From Rhodospirillaceae bacterium (lineage in GTDB: Bacteria; Pseudomonadota; Alphaproteobacteria; Rhodospirillales; UBA2165): a stretch of 64,000 nt of DNA. Where the stretch lies: assembly GCA_947467145.1 (NCBI GenBank), contig CANIGJ010000011.1:44503-108502 (forward strand). The letters are read 5' to 3'. A model generated the notes under the pieces. The model was not told the origin of the DNA, made no database searches, and saw nothing but the letters and a program-made list of their open reading frames with translations. A program made the position numbers and the translations under genes. Positions 9,433 to 19,470 of this stretch are shown one piece after another (positions within the stretch are counted from its first letter, which is position 1; each line of letters begins with the position of its first letter).

Positions 9433-10230
9433 TCACTTGCCTCCAAACTTCGGCGCTTGCTTCGCGAGGAACGCGCGCACGCCTTCTTTATAATCATTCG
9501 TGTCGTAGCACGCGAAGCCGGCGGCCGCTTCGGCCGGCGACAATGGCTTGGGATCGGCGACGCGATAGACGAATTGTTTATGCCAGCGATTGACCAGCGG
9601 GGCGCCGGCGCAAATCCGCTCGACGGTTTCCTTGACCGCAGTATCAAGCTGGTCGTCGGGCACGATCTTGGTGAGCAGGCCTTTCTGCATCGCTTCGTCG
9701 GCGCCGAACACGCGCGCTTCATAGAGAATTTCGAGGGCTACCGACGGGCCGACAAGCCCGACCAGCGCCTCGACCTCGGGGTGCGCCATCACCAGGCCGA
9801 GCTTGTTGATCGGCACGCCGAAGCGCGCGGACTGGCCCGAAATGCGCAGATCGCACATCAGGGCCAATTCAAGGGCCCCGCCGACGCACAGGCCCTGGAT
9901 GCGCATGATCACCGGATGACGGCAGGCGCGGATCGCACCCATCGATGTGTGCATCATCGCGCCGTAGGCCGCACCCTGAGCGGAATTGGCCCGCGCGGAC
10001 TCAAATTCCGAGATGTCGGCGCCCGGCCCGACGGCTTTTTCACCGGCGCCGCGCAGCACGACGCAACGCAAGGATTCGTCTTTGTCGAGTTCGACGAAGA
10101 CCTCGCCGACACGCGTCCACATGGCGGCGTTGAGCGCGTTCAGCTTTTCCGGACGATTCAGAATAACGGTGGCGACGGGTCCGTCGCGTTCCACCAAAAC
10201 AACATCGTTCGTTTGTGTGGCTTCGGCCAT
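9433..10230 (-). CDS. enoyl-CoA hydratase/isomerase family protein
   Basis: The 265-residue crotonase-fold protein has the oxyanion-hole segments near GPGADISEFE and IQGLCVGGALELALMCDLRI, and the PINKLGLVMAH segment typical of the family. It would hydrate or isomerise an enoyl-CoA ester. It is the first gene of a minus-strand block (hydratase, CoA-transferase, alpha/beta hydrolase, SIP protein) with almost no spacing. Crotonases are functionally broad, so only the family is assigned. Confidence 0.9.
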   Translation of the reverse strand: MAEATQTNDVVLVERDGPVATVILNRPEKLNALNAAMWTRVGEVFVELDKDESLRCVVLRGAGEKAVGPGADISEFESARANSAQGAAYGAMMHTSMGAIRACRHPVIMRIQGLCVGGALELALMCDLRISGQSARFGVPINKLGLVMAHPEVEALVGLVGPSVALEILYEARVFGADEAMQKGLLTKIVPDDQLDTAVKETVERICAGAPLVNRWHKQFVYRVADPKPLSPAEAAAGFACYDTNDYKEGVRAFLAKQAPKFGGK

Positions 10231-10289
10231 GTTTCCCCCTGTTTTCTTGTCCTAAGAAAGCGGGGAAGGCGGCTTAGAGCAAGCCCCGC

Positions 10290-11390
10290 TTAGACGTTGA
10301 AGCGGAACAGCATCACGTCGCCGTCCTTGACGACATATTCGCGGCCTTCGGCGCGCATCTTGCCCGCTTCCTTGGCCGCCACTTCGCTGCCAAGGGTGAC
10401 GTAATCCTTATAAGCGATGGTTTCGGACGCGATGAAGCCGCGCTCGAAATCGGTATGGATGACGCCGGCCGCCTGCGCCGCCTTGGTGCCGTTATGGATC
10501 GTCCAGGCCCGCGATTCCTTCGGCCCCGCCGTGAAATAGGTGATCAGGCCGAGCAGGCTGTAGGCCGAACGGATCAGCCGCGCGAGGCCGGTTTCCTCCA
10601 GGCCCAATGCCCCCAGGAATTCGGCGCGTTCAGCCGCATCGGTCAGCTGGGCGACCTCGGCCTCGATCTTGGCCGAGATGGCGACCGCGCCGGCGCCGCT
10701 TTGGGCGGCGAACTCGGCGACCTTCTGCGACAGCGCATTGCCGGTGCCGGCGTTTTCTTCCTCGACATTGCAGACATAAAGCACCGGCTTGCCGGTCAGC
10801 AGCTGCAGCATCTGGAAATATTTATCGTCGTCCTTGCTGATCTCAAGCTCACGCGCCGGGCGGCCGGCACGCAATTGTTCAAGCACGCGCCCGACCAGCG
10901 CCAAGGTCGCCTTGGCATCCTTGTCCGCACCTTTCGCTTTTTTGGTCAGGCCATCGACGCGGCCTTCGAGGCTTTCGAGATCGGCGATCATCAGTTCGGT
11001 CTCGATCACTTCGATATCGGCGAGCGGATCGACCTTGCCCGACACATGGCCGATGTCGTCGTCCTCGAAGCAGCGCACGACATGCAAGATCGCATCGGTC
11101 TCGCGGATGTTGGCGAGGAAGCGGTTACCCAGCCCTTCGCCCTTCGACGCACCCGCAACCAGGCCGGCGATATCGACGAATTCGAGAAAAGCCGGCACGA
11201 TTTTTTGCGATTTGCAGATCTTGGCGAGCGCATCCAAGCGCGCATCGGGCACCGAGACGCGGCCCGTATTCGGCTCGATCGTGCAGAACGGATAATTCGC
11301 CGTTTCCGCCGCCGCCGTTTGGGTCAGCGCGTTGAAGAGCGTGGACTTCCCGACATTGGGCAGGCCGACGATGCCGCAATTGATACCCAC
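10290..11390 (-). CDS. ychF: redox-regulated ribosome-binding ATPase YchF
   Basis: A complete 366-residue Obg-family P-loop protein. Walker A is GLPNVGKST at 9-17, followed by the GTPase-like domain, a coiled-coil insertion and the C-terminal TGS-like domain ending [12 protein letters not shown], which is diagnostic of YchF/OLA1. YchF binds ribosomes and hydrolyses ATP better than GTP. The gene overlaps the pth stop by one base; pth-ychF is a widely conserved pair. Confidence 0.97.
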   Translation of the reverse strand: MGINCGIVGLPNVGKSTLFNALTQTAAAETANYPFCTIEPNTGRVSVPDARLDALAKICKSQKIVPAFLEFVDIAGLVAGASKGEGLGNRFLANIRETDAILHVVRCFEDDDIGHVSGKVDPLADIEVIETELMIADLESLEGRVDGLTKKAKGADKDAKATLALVGRVLEQLRAGRPARELEISKDDDKYFQMLQLLTGKPVLYVCNVEEENAGTGNALSQKVAEFAAQSGAGAVAISAKIEAEVAQLTDAAERAEFLGALGLEETGLARLIRSAYSLLGLITYFTAGPKESRAWTIHNGTKAAQAAGVIHTDFERGFIASETIAYKDYVTLGSEVAAKEAGKMRAEGREYVVKDGDVMLFRFNV

Positions 11391-11968
11391 TACGCCTTCT
11401 CCTTCGTCAGCAGGGCGACCTTGGTCGCAAAGCCCGCTTCGTCATTCGCAATAAGATACGGTACGGCCTCGGCGATCGCTTCGACGATGCGCTCCACGGC
11501 CGAACTTTCGTCCGCGGCAAAATCGCTCAGCACGTGGCCATGCACCAGGTCCTTGTGGCCGGGATGATCGATGCCGATGCGCACGCGGCGGAAATCGGGG
11601 CCGCCCAGATGCTGGTTGATGCTGCGCAGACCGTTGTGGCCGGCAAGCCCGCCGCCCGTCTTGGCGCGCACCTTGCCGAACGCCAGATCAAGTTCGTCGT
11701 GCATCACGATGACGTCCTTCGGCTTGATCTTGTAGAAGTTGGCGGCATAGCCGACGGCACGCCCGGAATCGTTCATGAAGGTCATCGGCTTGAGGAGGAG
11801 CATGCGCTCATCGCCAATGGCGCCTTCACTCAGTTCGCCATCGAAACGCGTGCGCCACGCTGGGAAGCGATAACGCCGCTGCACGGCATCCGCCGCCATG
11901 AAACCGATATTGTGCCGGTTGGCGGCGTATTTCTTCCCGGGATTGCCCAGGCCGACCAGAAGCAACAC
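11390..11968 (-). CDS. pth: peptidyl-tRNA hydrolase
   Basis: The 192-residue product carries GLGNPG at 6-11, catalytic His at about 19 in NRHNIG, and the MHDELDL motif with the conserved Asp near 94. Pth releases tRNA from prematurely dropped peptidyl-tRNA in the cytoplasm. It lies between rplY and ychF, a classical arrangement. A strong hairpin sits in the 72-base gap to rplY. Confidence 0.97.
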   Translation of the reverse strand: MLLLVGLGNPGKKYAANRHNIGFMAADAVQRRYRFPAWRTRFDGELSEGAIGDERMLLLKPMTFMNDSGRAVGYAANFYKIKPKDVIVMHDELDLAFGKVRAKTGGGLAGHNGLRSINQHLGGPDFRRVRIGIDHPGHKDLVHGHVLSDFAADESSAVERIVEAIAEAVPYLIANDEAGFATKVALLTKEKA

Positions 11969-11990
11969 GGCCGTGTCCTCGCGAGGCGTG

Positions 11991-12030
11991 GACCTGCCAA
12001 ACGATCGCTACTGGCGATCGTCGGCAGGTC
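11991..12030 (-). other. long inverted repeat between rplY and pth
   Basis: GACCTGCC (11991-11998) pairs with GGCAGGTC (12023-12030), and inside it ACGATCGC (12001-12008) pairs with GCGATCGT (12014-12021) around TACTG. There is no T-run on either side, so it is not a standard terminator. It may be a processing site or a partial transcription barrier between the two genes. Confidence 0.75.
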
Positions 12031-12040
12031 ACCCCGAAAC

Positions 12041-12721
12041 TTACTTCTTCGCAGCGGCGGCGGGCGCCTTCGCGCCACCGGCGGGAGCAGCAGCGGCAGC
12101 CGAAGCGGCGGTCGCGGCAGCCTGTGCGTCGGCGTCGGACTTTTCGTCGGCGGCGGCAACGGTCGGCGGTGCGATGGTGGCCACCGTGAAGTTACGCTGC
12201 GTCGTCATCGAAACGCCCTGCGGCAATTCGATCGAATTGATATGGATCGACGTGCCGATCTCGAGGCCTTCGAGGCTGAATGTCAGCTTCTCGGGGATCG
12301 CGTTCGGCGAGCAACGCAGTTCGATGTCACGGCGCACGATGTTGAGCACGCCACCACGACGCAGGCCCGGGCACTTGTCCTGGCCGACGAATTCGGTCGG
12401 GACCAGCACGGTGATGCGGGTGGTCGGGCTGACGCGCAGGAAATCGACGTGGATCACGCGGTCGGTGACCGCATCCAGTTGAACGTCACGCGGCAGGACC
12501 TCATGGCTCACGCCATCGATCTGAATTTTGACGAGGTGGTTGAAGAACGCCGGATTGCTGGCCATCCGGGTCAACTCCTTGCTGTCCACGGAAATCATCA
12601 CGGGTTCTTTTTTGTCGCCGTAAATCACCGCAGGAACGCGACCGGAGCGGCGCGTTGCACGAGCCACCCCTTTACCGGCCCGTTCGCGGAGTTCGGCGAC
12701 CACAAGAGCTTGTTCAGCCAT
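12041..12721 (-). CDS. rplY: 50S ribosomal protein L25/general stress protein Ctc
   Basis: The 226-residue product has the N-terminal L25 domain (AEQALVVAELRERAGKGVAR then RVPAVIYG) and the longer C-terminal Ctc domain with VDFLRVSP and LRRGGVLNIVRR. L25 binds 5S rRNA in the 50S subunit. The last 40 residues are an Ala-rich, low-complexity tail common in alphaproteobacterial versions. An AAGGAGA ribosome site stands about eight bases before the ATG. It heads the rplY-pth-ychF run. Confidence 0.97.
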   Translation of the reverse strand: MAEQALVVAELRERAGKGVARATRRSGRVPAVIYGDKKEPVMISVDSKELTRMASNPAFFNHLVKIQIDGVSHEVLPRDVQLDAVTDRVIHVDFLRVSPTTRITVLVPTEFVGQDKCPGLRRGGVLNIVRRDIELRCSPNAIPEKLTFSLEGLEIGTSIHINSIELPQGVSMTTQRNFTVATIAPPTVAAADEKSDADAQAAATAASAAAAAPAGGAKAPAAAAKK

Positions 12722-12824
12722 AGTCGCATCTCCTTAATGTAAAACTCCGGCCTCCAGGGGTGCCGGGACGGGCGGTGTGTACCGACTGGCAGGCGCGCTT
12801 GCAACCCATTCGACACTCAGAAAC

Positions 12825-12852
12825 AAAAAAACGGCCGAAATCGGCCGTTTTT
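12825..12852. terminator. rho-independent terminator downstream of prs
   Basis: A symmetrical hairpin, ACGGCCGA paired with TCGGCCGT, is flanked by seven A and five T bases. On the minus strand it lies directly downstream of prs, whose stop is at 12875, and ends with a T-run. Confidence 0.88.
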
Positions 12853-12874
12853 CGAGGGGATAGCGCGACCGACG

Positions 12875-13807
12875 TCAGTCGAACAGCGACGAGACCGAAT
12901 GTTCCTCGGCGATGCGGCGCATGGCTTCGGCGATCAGCGGTGCGATGGTGAGCTGCTTGATATTACGCGCCACGCGGACCGCTTCGGTCGCCTGGATCGA
13001 ATCCGTGGTCACCAGGATATCGATCGGCGAAGCCGTAACGCGCGCGACCGCGCCGCCCGACAAGACGCCATGGGTCGCATAGGCCGCGACCGAGGATGCA
13101 CCGGCGGCCTTGAGCGCCACGGCGGCATTGCACAGCGTGCCGGCCGAATCGACGATGTCGTCAATCAGGATGCAGCGCCGACCCTTCACGTCGCCGATGA
13201 TGTTCATGACTTCGGATTCGCCCGCGCGTTCACGCCGCTTGTCGATGATGGACAGGTCGGCGTTGAGCTGTTTCGCCATGCTGCGCGCGCGGAACACGCC
13301 GCCGACGTCGGGCGACACGATCATGACATCCTCGCCGTCGAAACGGCGTTCGATGTCTTCACGCAGGACCGGCTCGGCATAGAGGTTGTCGAGCGGGATG
13401 TCGAAGAAGCCTTGGATTTGGCCGGCATGCAGATCGAGCGTCAGCACGCGGTTGGCACCGGCGGCCGTGATCAGGTTGGCGACCAGCTTGGCCGAGATCG
13501 GGGTACGCGGGCCGGATTTACGGTCCTGACGGGCATAACCGAAATACGGCAGCACGGCCGTAACGCGGCGCGCGGAGGCGCGCTTCAGCGCGTCCAGGGT
13601 CACCAGCAGTTCCATCAGGTTGTCGTTGGCCGGATAGGACGTCGATTGGATGACGAACACATCCTCGCCGCGCACGTTTTCCTGGATCTCGCAGAAGACC
13701 TCGAGATCGGAAAAGCGCCGGATACTGGCGCGCATGAGCGGGAGATTCAGGTAGGCGGAGATCGCTTCCGCGATCGGTCGGTTGCTATTGCAGGTAAGGA
13801 CTTTCAT
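12875..13807 (-). CDS. prs: ribose-phosphate pyrophosphokinase
   Basis: Starting at the ATG at 13807 gives 310 residues beginning [20 protein letters not shown], the family length; the 15-residue extension to 13852 is less likely. PRPP synthase hallmarks are [17 protein letters not shown] and the PRPP-binding [15 protein letters not shown]. It makes PRPP from ribose 5-phosphate and ATP for nucleotide and His/Trp synthesis. It is followed by a clear terminator and preceded by a divergent-looking 115-base gap. Confidence 0.97.
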   Translation of the reverse strand: MKVLTCNSNRPIAEAISAYLNLPLMRASIRRFSDLEVFCEIQENVRGEDVFVIQSTSYPANDNLMELLVTLDALKRASARRVTAVLPYFGYARQDRKSGPRTPISAKLVANLITAAGANRVLTLDLHAGQIQGFFDIPLDNLYAEPVLREDIERRFDGEDVMIVSPDVGGVFRARSMAKQLNADLSIIDKRRERAGESEVMNIIGDVKGRRCILIDDIVDSAGTLCNAAVALKAAGASSVAAYATHGVLSGGAVARVTASPIDILVTTDSIQATEAVRVARNIKQLTIAPLIAEAMRRIAEEHSVSSLFD

Positions 13808-13922
13808 CGCGGCCCCGATATATGTTTGTTCGCCGCCATGAACGTCCCCCACCGGCGAAAGCGCGGGTTATGTATCAGTCGGGGTCTGGGCTGTAAACGC
13901 CGCCAGATTCCCCTTGGATTCC

Positions 13923-14891
13923 TCACCGTGTCGCACCCGATTTCGGCGTGCCGGGGGCCACAAGTTTCTTGCCCGATTCGGGCATGGGCGGCGCACTCGC
14001 TGCCTCAAAGGTGTCCAGCACCCCATCCGCGGCGGCACCCGCGACGATATGGGCCAGCTCGCCCCAGCGCTTGGTGATCAGCGCCGTGCGAACCGGATTC
14101 TTCTGCGAAATCGTGCCGACACTGGCGCCCTCGCGGGTGGTCAGCGCCCAATCGATGGTGACATCGCTCACGCTCGCATCCTTGGCGACCGCCTTGACCG
14201 TGCCATTGAGCAGATGCGTCGCCTTATCGGCGCTCGGCGCCAGCGGCACGCCGGAGCGTTTAAGGACCGAATTCATGGCCCGCACGAGCGCTTCGTCGCC
14301 ATCGCCGGGCGCCCCCGTCACACCTTCGAAGAACAGGGTCGTCTCGACCGCCGGGATCGCCGCCTCGGTCACGCCATCGACCGTCGGCTCCACATGCGGC
14401 CCCATACCGCTGCGTTCCACCAGCAGCGCCGCCACTTGGGTACTGACGTCTTTTGCCGCCGCCTCGAAGATAGCGGGATCGCGCCCGAACCAACCCGAGC
14501 GGCTGCCCGAAACTTCTTTATCGAACGCGCCCAGCGACAGGCCATTGCGCCCGGTGAGCTGCCACACAAAACGCGCCGCCTCGGGTGCGCCGTTGTCCGG
14601 CTCCTCAACCTGCACCGTTCCGGTCAACACGTAACCGCTCGACAACGTCGGCTCGCTCGACGCCGGGATGCCGGCATCGCCGAGCGCCTTGATGGCCGCT
14701 TTGCGCATGGGATCCGCGATCTCGGGCTCCAAACCATCCAACACCACGACACGCACGCCATCGCCGCTCGGTAATTCGATCAGCGCATTCTGCATCACCG
14801 GGCCGCGATGAGCGAAGGGCTGCGGTAGTGTCGGACAGCCGGCGAGCGCCACGCCGGCGAACACACAAAAGCTGATGCGTGCGACCGTCAT
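13923..14891 (-). CDS. putative lipoprotein of unknown function
   Basis: The 322-residue product begins with a lipoprotein signal peptide, with the lipobox LAGC placing the acylated Cys at residue 19. The mature part contains two alternating-beta segments and no motif I recognise. The start overlaps the pgeF stop by four bases, so it is probably cotranscribed downstream of pgeF. It may be an envelope lipoprotein; no function assigned. Confidence 0.75.
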   Translation of the reverse strand: MTVARISFCVFAGVALAGCPTLPQPFAHRGPVMQNALIELPSGDGVRVVVLDGLEPEIADPMRKAAIKALGDAGIPASSEPTLSSGYVLTGTVQVEEPDNGAPEAARFVWQLTGRNGLSLGAFDKEVSGSRSGWFGRDPAIFEAAAKDVSTQVAALLVERSGMGPHVEPTVDGVTEAAIPAVETTLFFEGVTGAPGDGDEALVRAMNSVLKRSGVPLAPSADKATHLLNGTVKAVAKDASVSDVTIDWALTTREGASVGTISQKNPVRTALITKRWGELAHIVAGAAADGVLDTFEAASAPPMPESGKKLVAPGTPKSGATR

Positions 14892-15679
14892 GGCTGCAGC
14901 GCGATCACCGACACGCCGCGCCCATAATTCTTTTCGCCTTCAAGGCACATGCGGCGGTAGCTGAAGAATTTGGCGCCCTCGGCGCAGGTATCGCCGCCGG
15001 TCCACATGACCGATGCAATACCGGCCGCGCGCAAGCGGCGTTCGACATACATGGGCAGATCGAACATCGCGTGGCCGTCGCGTATCGACGGACGGAACAG
15101 ATCGGCAGTGGCGGCATCGCGTTCGACGAAGCGCGCCACGAACTCCGGTCCGACCTCATAGGATTCTTGGCCGATGCACGGGCCGATTGCGGCGGACACG
15201 TTCTTCGCATTGGCGCCGAGTTCGACCATCTTGGCCAACGTCGCCTCAACCACGCCATCGAACGCGCCGCGCCACCCGGCATGGGCGGCGCCGATCACCC
15301 CGGCCTGCGCATCCGCCAGCAACACCGGCGCGCAATCGGCGGTCAGGATGCCGAGCGCGATGCCGGGACGATCGCTCACCAGCGCATCGCCGACGGGCGC
15401 CGCATCGTGCGCCCAAGCCGCGCGGACCACGTGAACGTCGATCGTATGTTTCTGATACGCGGTAACCAGGGTACCGGGCGCGCCCAACAATTCGCCGACC
15501 GTGCGACGGCGATTTTCCGCCACATGATCGGGGTTGTCGCCGGAGCCGAAACCGCAATTGAGCGAGGTGAAATCGCCGACGCTGACGCCGCCGTCGCGCG
15601 TGAAGAATCCGTGCCGTACGGCGGACGCCGCCAGATTGTCGGCTGTGATCGGCCGAGGCGCGGACTTGAGCGAGGACAT
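14888..15679 (-). CDS. pgeF: peptidoglycan editing factor PgeF (YfiH, multicopper-like laccase-domain protein)
   Basis: At 263 residues this matches the YfiH/PgeF family. Conserved features are LNCGFGSGDNPDHVAENR, the TADCAPVLLAD Cys and the GAAHAGWRG His that form the active site. PgeF removes wrongly incorporated L-Ser from peptidoglycan precursors; older annotations call it polyphenol oxidase. In many alphaproteobacteria it follows lgt and a MidA-type methyltransferase exactly as here. Confidence 0.95.
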   Translation of the reverse strand: MSSLKSAPRPITADNLAASAVRHGFFTRDGGVSVGDFTSLNCGFGSGDNPDHVAENRRRTVGELLGAPGTLVTAYQKHTIDVHVVRAAWAHDAAPVGDALVSDRPGIALGILTADCAPVLLADAQAGVIGAAHAGWRGAFDGVVEATLAKMVELGANAKNVSAAIGPCIGQESYEVGPEFVARFVERDAATADLFRPSIRDGHAMFDLPMYVERRLRAAGIASVMWTGGDTCAEGAKFFSYRRMCLEGEKNYGRGVSVIALQP

Positions 15680-15749
15680 GTCTTTTGTCTACGCGATTCC
15701 GACCCGCCATGCACCTGGGTTGGGCCCAGATTCAACGCGAATCGAGAAG

Positions 15750-16814
15750 TTATCCACCGAATCCTGCGGGGACCGGCAGCCCCGGGGCGGTCACGGCCAG
15801 GACCTTAAACAGCGTGCCCATTTCCTGCGGGCCGATGAGGCGTTTCATCGCCCCCAAGACCTCACCCGCCTCGCGCGGGGTCTTGCCGCGCGCCAGCACC
15901 TTGGCGCGCGCTTCGATGCCGAGCGCCTTCAGGAAATCGCCCTGGTTCACCGGCCCGTGCGCGACCGCGCCGGCGGCGCGCGCGGCGCGCGCGGCGGAGG
16001 CGAAATCGACATGCGAGGTCAGATCGGCGGCGCCGGGGTCGGTCAGCACATCGTGATACTTGTGGTCCTTCACGGCCTGCAGCGTATCGCCCACGGCACT
16101 CAGGGCATGGCCGTAATCGATCAACAGGGCGGCGCCCCCGCCCTGTACGAGGCGCGTCGCAATGTCACCGACGGCGGCGTCACGCGCGAGCGCGATTTCG
16201 ACAATCTGGCCAACTTGCGCGTCCATCGCGGGCACGGCCATGGAGGGCACATCGACCCAGACGAGACGTCCGCCATCCGCGCCGACCTTGCGCTCGGCCC
16301 AGCCCGCGGGCGTCTTCACCATTTGACGGATCGGCAAGGCATCGAGGAATTCGTTGCCGATCACGATGACAGGTCCATCCGGCACAGCGGAAAATTTTTG
16401 ATGCCAATGCACCGGCACGTCCACGAGCGACAGGTTGCGCTGCTGGCGCAAGGTCAGCGACGGGCTGGTTTCGACCATATGCACATCGAGCGCCGCCGAG
16501 ACGCCGTCGACCTGCGTAAGTGCCCGCAACGCATCCGCCATCAAGGTGCCGCGCCCCGGCCCCAGTTCGACTAGGTTGACGCGCGCCGGGCGTCCCATCG
16601 ACGACCACACGACGGCGCACCACAAACCAATCAGTTCACCGAACATCTGGCTGACTTCGGGCGCGGTCACGAAATCGCCGGTGCGGCCCAGCGGATCGCC
16701 GCTCATGTAATAGCCGTGCTCGGGATGGCCCAACGCTGCGGCCATGTAATCGTCGAGCCCGAGGGGCCCGTCGGCGGCGATGCGTTGCAGCAGGAGAGCC
16801 TGAAGCGGCGTCAT
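15750..16814 (-). CDS. class I SAM-dependent methyltransferase, MidA/NDUFAF7 family
   Basis: The start at 16814 gives 354 residues beginning MTPLQALLLQRIAADGPL; an upstream frame to 17129 is antisense within lgt. YMAAALGHPEHGYYM and the SAM-binding ELGPGRGTLM identify the family, whose mitochondrial member NDUFAF7 dimethylates an Arg of complex I. The ATG overlaps the lgt stop by four bases. Bacterial function is not established. Confidence 0.93.
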   Translation of the reverse strand: MTPLQALLLQRIAADGPLGLDDYMAAALGHPEHGYYMSGDPLGRTGDFVTAPEVSQMFGELIGLWCAVVWSSMGRPARVNLVELGPGRGTLMADALRALTQVDGVSAALDVHMVETSPSLTLRQQRNLSLVDVPVHWHQKFSAVPDGPVIVIGNEFLDALPIRQMVKTPAGWAERKVGADGGRLVWVDVPSMAVPAMDAQVGQIVEIALARDAAVGDIATRLVQGGGAALLIDYGHALSAVGDTLQAVKDHKYHDVLTDPGAADLTSHVDFASAARAARAAGAVAHGPVNQGDFLKALGIEARAKVLARGKTPREAGEVLGAMKRLIGPQEMGTLFKVLAVTAPGLPVPAGFGG

Positions 16815-17623
16815 GCAGTCTTTTGGCGGCGGACCAACAGATAGAGGCCGACCACCAGGAACGGCACCGACAGCCACTGGCCCATGGTCGTGCCACCGAT
16901 AAGGTAGCCGATCTGCACATCGGGCTCGCGCACCGCTTCGACGATGATACGCGACAGCGCATAGCCGATCAGGAAGATGCCGGCCAACGCGCCATGGCGG
17001 TTGCGCATCTTTTCGCTGCGGCCCAGCAGCCACAAGACGACGAACAGCAACAGACCTTCGAGTGCGGCTTCGTACAGCTGGCTCGGATGACGCGGCAAGG
17101 GCCCGGCACGCGGAAACACGAACGCCCACGGTACATCGGTGACGCGGCCATACAGCTCGGCATTCACGAAATTGGCGAGGCGGCCGAGGAACAGCCCGAT
17201 GGGCGTGGCCACCGCGACGGCATCGCAGATGGCGAGGAAATTCAGTTTGCGGCTATAGGCGAAAAAGGCCATCGCGCAGATCACGCCCATCAGGCCGCCG
17301 TGGAACGACATGCCGCCTTCCCACACGCGCAGGATCGCGGACGGGTCCTGGGCATAGACATGGAAATTGTAGAACAGCACATAGCCGATGCGCCCACCCA
17401 GCACGACGCCGAGAAACGCCCAGAACACCAGATCGTCGACCTCGCGCGCGTTCATCGCCTGCGGCGGCTTGGCGACAAAGGCGCGCACATAGATCCAGGC
17501 GAGGCCCAGGCCCACCAGATAGGCGAGCGCATACCAGCGAATGCCCATGGGGCCGACGCCGGGCCAGGTGCCGAGGTCGATCAGGACTGGGTCGATGGCG
17601 GGAAATGGAAGAGCGAACATCAT
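16811..17623 (-). CDS. lgt: prolipoprotein diacylglyceryl transferase
   Basis: A 270-residue polytopic inner-membrane protein. The Lgt signature appears as GRLANFVNAELYGR, with MSFHGG holding the essential His and HPSQLYEA near the end. It transfers diacylglycerol from phosphatidylglycerol to the lipobox Cys of prolipoproteins, the first step of lipoprotein maturation. It is the first gene of lgt-midA-pgeF-lipoprotein. Confidence 0.97.
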   Translation of the reverse strand: MMFALPFPAIDPVLIDLGTWPGVGPMGIRWYALAYLVGLGLAWIYVRAFVAKPPQAMNAREVDDLVFWAFLGVVLGGRIGYVLFYNFHVYAQDPSAILRVWEGGMSFHGGLMGVICAMAFFAYSRKLNFLAICDAVAVATPIGLFLGRLANFVNAELYGRVTDVPWAFVFPRAGPLPRHPSQLYEAALEGLLLFVVLWLLGRSEKMRNRHGALAGIFLIGYALSRIIVEAVREPDVQIGYLIGGTTMGQWLSVPFLVVGLYLLVRRQKTA

Positions 17624-17741
17624 GCGGCGCGCATCCTGTCACAAAGACCAGATAAAAAAAACACTGGGCAAAAAAATCGTGAATCGCACGGGAACGTCGG
17701 GCAGGATGCCCAAAATACGAATTATGCGGGGAGGCCGCATC

Positions 17742-18593
17742 ATGAAAGAACTTTTCGGCAAGGTCGCCTTCATCACGGGGTCGGCCAGCGGTATCGGGCT
17801 TGGCATCGCCCATGCCCTAGCCGCGCGGGGCATGAAGATCGTGCTGGCCGACATCGAGACGGATGCCCTCGATCGCGCCCGCATTGACCTCGAAGAACGC
17901 CAGGCCGAAGTGATCGCGATCCCGCTCGACGTCTCGGACCGCGCCGCCGTCCAGGACGCGGCCCAGACCGCCGTCGCGGCCTTCGGCAAGGTCCATGTGC
18001 TGTGCAACAACGCCGGCGTCAGCCGTAGCGTGGCGCTCGACGAAGCAACCGGCACGGATTGGGACTGGGTCGTCGGCGTCAATCTGGGCGGCGCGATCAA
18101 CGGCCTGCTCGCCTTCGTGCCGCTGATCAAAAGCCACGGCGAGGGCGGCCATATCGTCAATACGAGTTCCATGAGCGGATTGCGTTATGCGCCGGGGCGC
18201 GGCCAAGGCATCTATTCGACGACCAAACATGCGTTGATCGGCATGTCCGAAGCACTCTGCGCCGATCTGGCGCCCCACGATATCGGCGTGAGCGTGCTCT
18301 GCCCCGCTTTCGTCAAAACCCAGATGCCGCATTCGGGGCGCAACCGGCCGGCGCGGTTCGGCGGACCGCAAGTGCCGCAGCGCCGCCCCGACGATCCGCT
18401 GCTGCTCGGCGCCATCCACGGCAAGGAACCCGATCTGGTCGGCGAATATGTGGCCACCGGAATCGAACGCAACCAGCTCCACATCCTGACCGACGCCAGC
18501 GAACGCACCGAGGTCGAAGCCCGCCTCGACAAAATTCGCAGCGCCCTCGATTACACAGCCCAACGCGACGCACGGGAGGCATCGAAATCATGA
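17742..18593 (+). CDS. short-chain dehydrogenase/reductase
   Basis: The ATG at 17742 gives 283 residues beginning MKELFGKVAFITGSASGIG. Cofactor motif TGSASGIG is at 12-19, NNAG near 87, and the catalytic Ser-Tyr-Lys in NTSSMSG and YSTTK. It is a classical SDR oxidising or reducing an unknown alcohol or ketone. Its TGA overlaps the ATG of the next gene, an isocitrate-lyase-superfamily enzyme, so the three genes 17742-20076 form an operon. Confidence 0.9.
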   Translation: MKELFGKVAFITGSASGIGLGIAHALAARGMKIVLADIETDALDRARIDLEERQAEVIAIPLDVSDRAAVQDAAQTAVAAFGKVHVLCNNAGVSRSVALDEATGTDWDWVVGVNLGGAINGLLAFVPLIKSHGEGGHIVNTSSMSGLRYAPGRGQGIYSTTKHALIGMSEALCADLAPHDIGVSVLCPAFVKTQMPHSGRNRPARFGGPQVPQRRPDDPLLLGAIHGKEPDLVGEYVATGIERNQLHILTDASERTEVEARLDKIRSALDYTAQRDAREASKS

Positions 18594-19468
18594 CCCAAAC
18601 TTCACCCTTGGCAGCGACCCAGAAACGCCAAGCCTTCCGCGCAATCCTGACCGGCACCAAATGCCTCTATCCCGCATCCGTCTTCGATCCGATCTCGGCC
18701 AGGCTCGCCGAGGATATCGGCTTTGAGACGATGATGATGGCGGGCTCCATCGCCTCGCAGACCGTGCTGGGCGCACCCGACCTGATCGTGCTCACGCTCA
18801 CCGAATTCGCCGATCAGGCGCGCCGCATCAATCGCGCCGGCAAGCTGCCGCTGCTCGTCGATTCCGATCACGGTTACGGCAACGCGCTCAACGTGAAGCG
18901 CACGGTGGAAGAACTGGAAGTGGCGGGCGTGTCGTGCCTAACCATTGAAGACACCGATCTACCGCAACCGTTCGGCACGACTAAGCCGAGCCTGATTTCG
19001 ATCGAGGAAGGCGTCGGCAAGATGAAGGCGGCGTTGGCGGGACGCAGCGATCCGGCATTGATCGTTGCCGGGCGTTCAAGCGCGCCGATGATCAGCGGAC
19101 TTGAAGACACCATCGCGCGCACCAAGGCCTATGCCGCCTGCGGCATCGACGCGATGTTCCTGGCCGGCGTGAAAACGCGCGCCGAACTGGATGCCATCGC
19201 GGCAGCGGTGAAGATCCCGCTTCTGCTGGGTGCGGGCGGCGGCGAGCTGGCCGATCGCGAGTATCTCGCATCGCGCAATGTACGCATCGCCTTGCAAGGC
19301 CACCTGCCCTTCGCCTGCGCCGTCGAAGCGACGCGCGCCGCCATGCAGGCGTTGCGCGACGGCACCGATCCCACCGCCATCACGGGCGCGGCTTCGGCCG
19401 AGCTAATGAAAAAGGTGACGCGCGATGCGGACTACAAAACCTGGATGAAAGAATATCTGGGGAGCTGA
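18590..19468 (+). CDS. isocitrate lyase/PEP mutase superfamily enzyme (oxaloacetate decarboxylase-like)
   Basis: The 292-residue product from 18590 has the phosphoenolpyruvate mutase/isocitrate lyase barrel. VDSDHGYGNALNV carries the metal-binding Asp pair and the segment ending GRSSAPMISGLED corresponds to the SARTD-type loop. The KKCGH motif of true isocitrate lyase is absent, so a 2-oxoacid or 2-hydroxyacid C-C lyase such as oxaloacetate decarboxylase is likelier. It is coupled to the SDR upstream and a tandem YCII protein downstream. Confidence 0.85.
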   Translation: MTQTSPLAATQKRQAFRAILTGTKCLYPASVFDPISARLAEDIGFETMMMAGSIASQTVLGAPDLIVLTLTEFADQARRINRAGKLPLLVDSDHGYGNALNVKRTVEELEVAGVSCLTIEDTDLPQPFGTTKPSLISIEEGVGKMKAALAGRSDPALIVAGRSSAPMISGLEDTIARTKAYAACGIDAMFLAGVKTRAELDAIAAAVKIPLLLGAGGGELADREYLASRNVRIALQGHLPFACAVEATRAAMQALRDGTDPTAITGAASAELMKKVTRDADYKTWMKEYLGS

Positions 19469-19470
19469 AG

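Noticed and set aside
8223..9722. CoA-transferase frame with start at 9722
   Set aside because: The first 97 codons lie antisense inside the enoyl-CoA hydratase; family start is at 9431.
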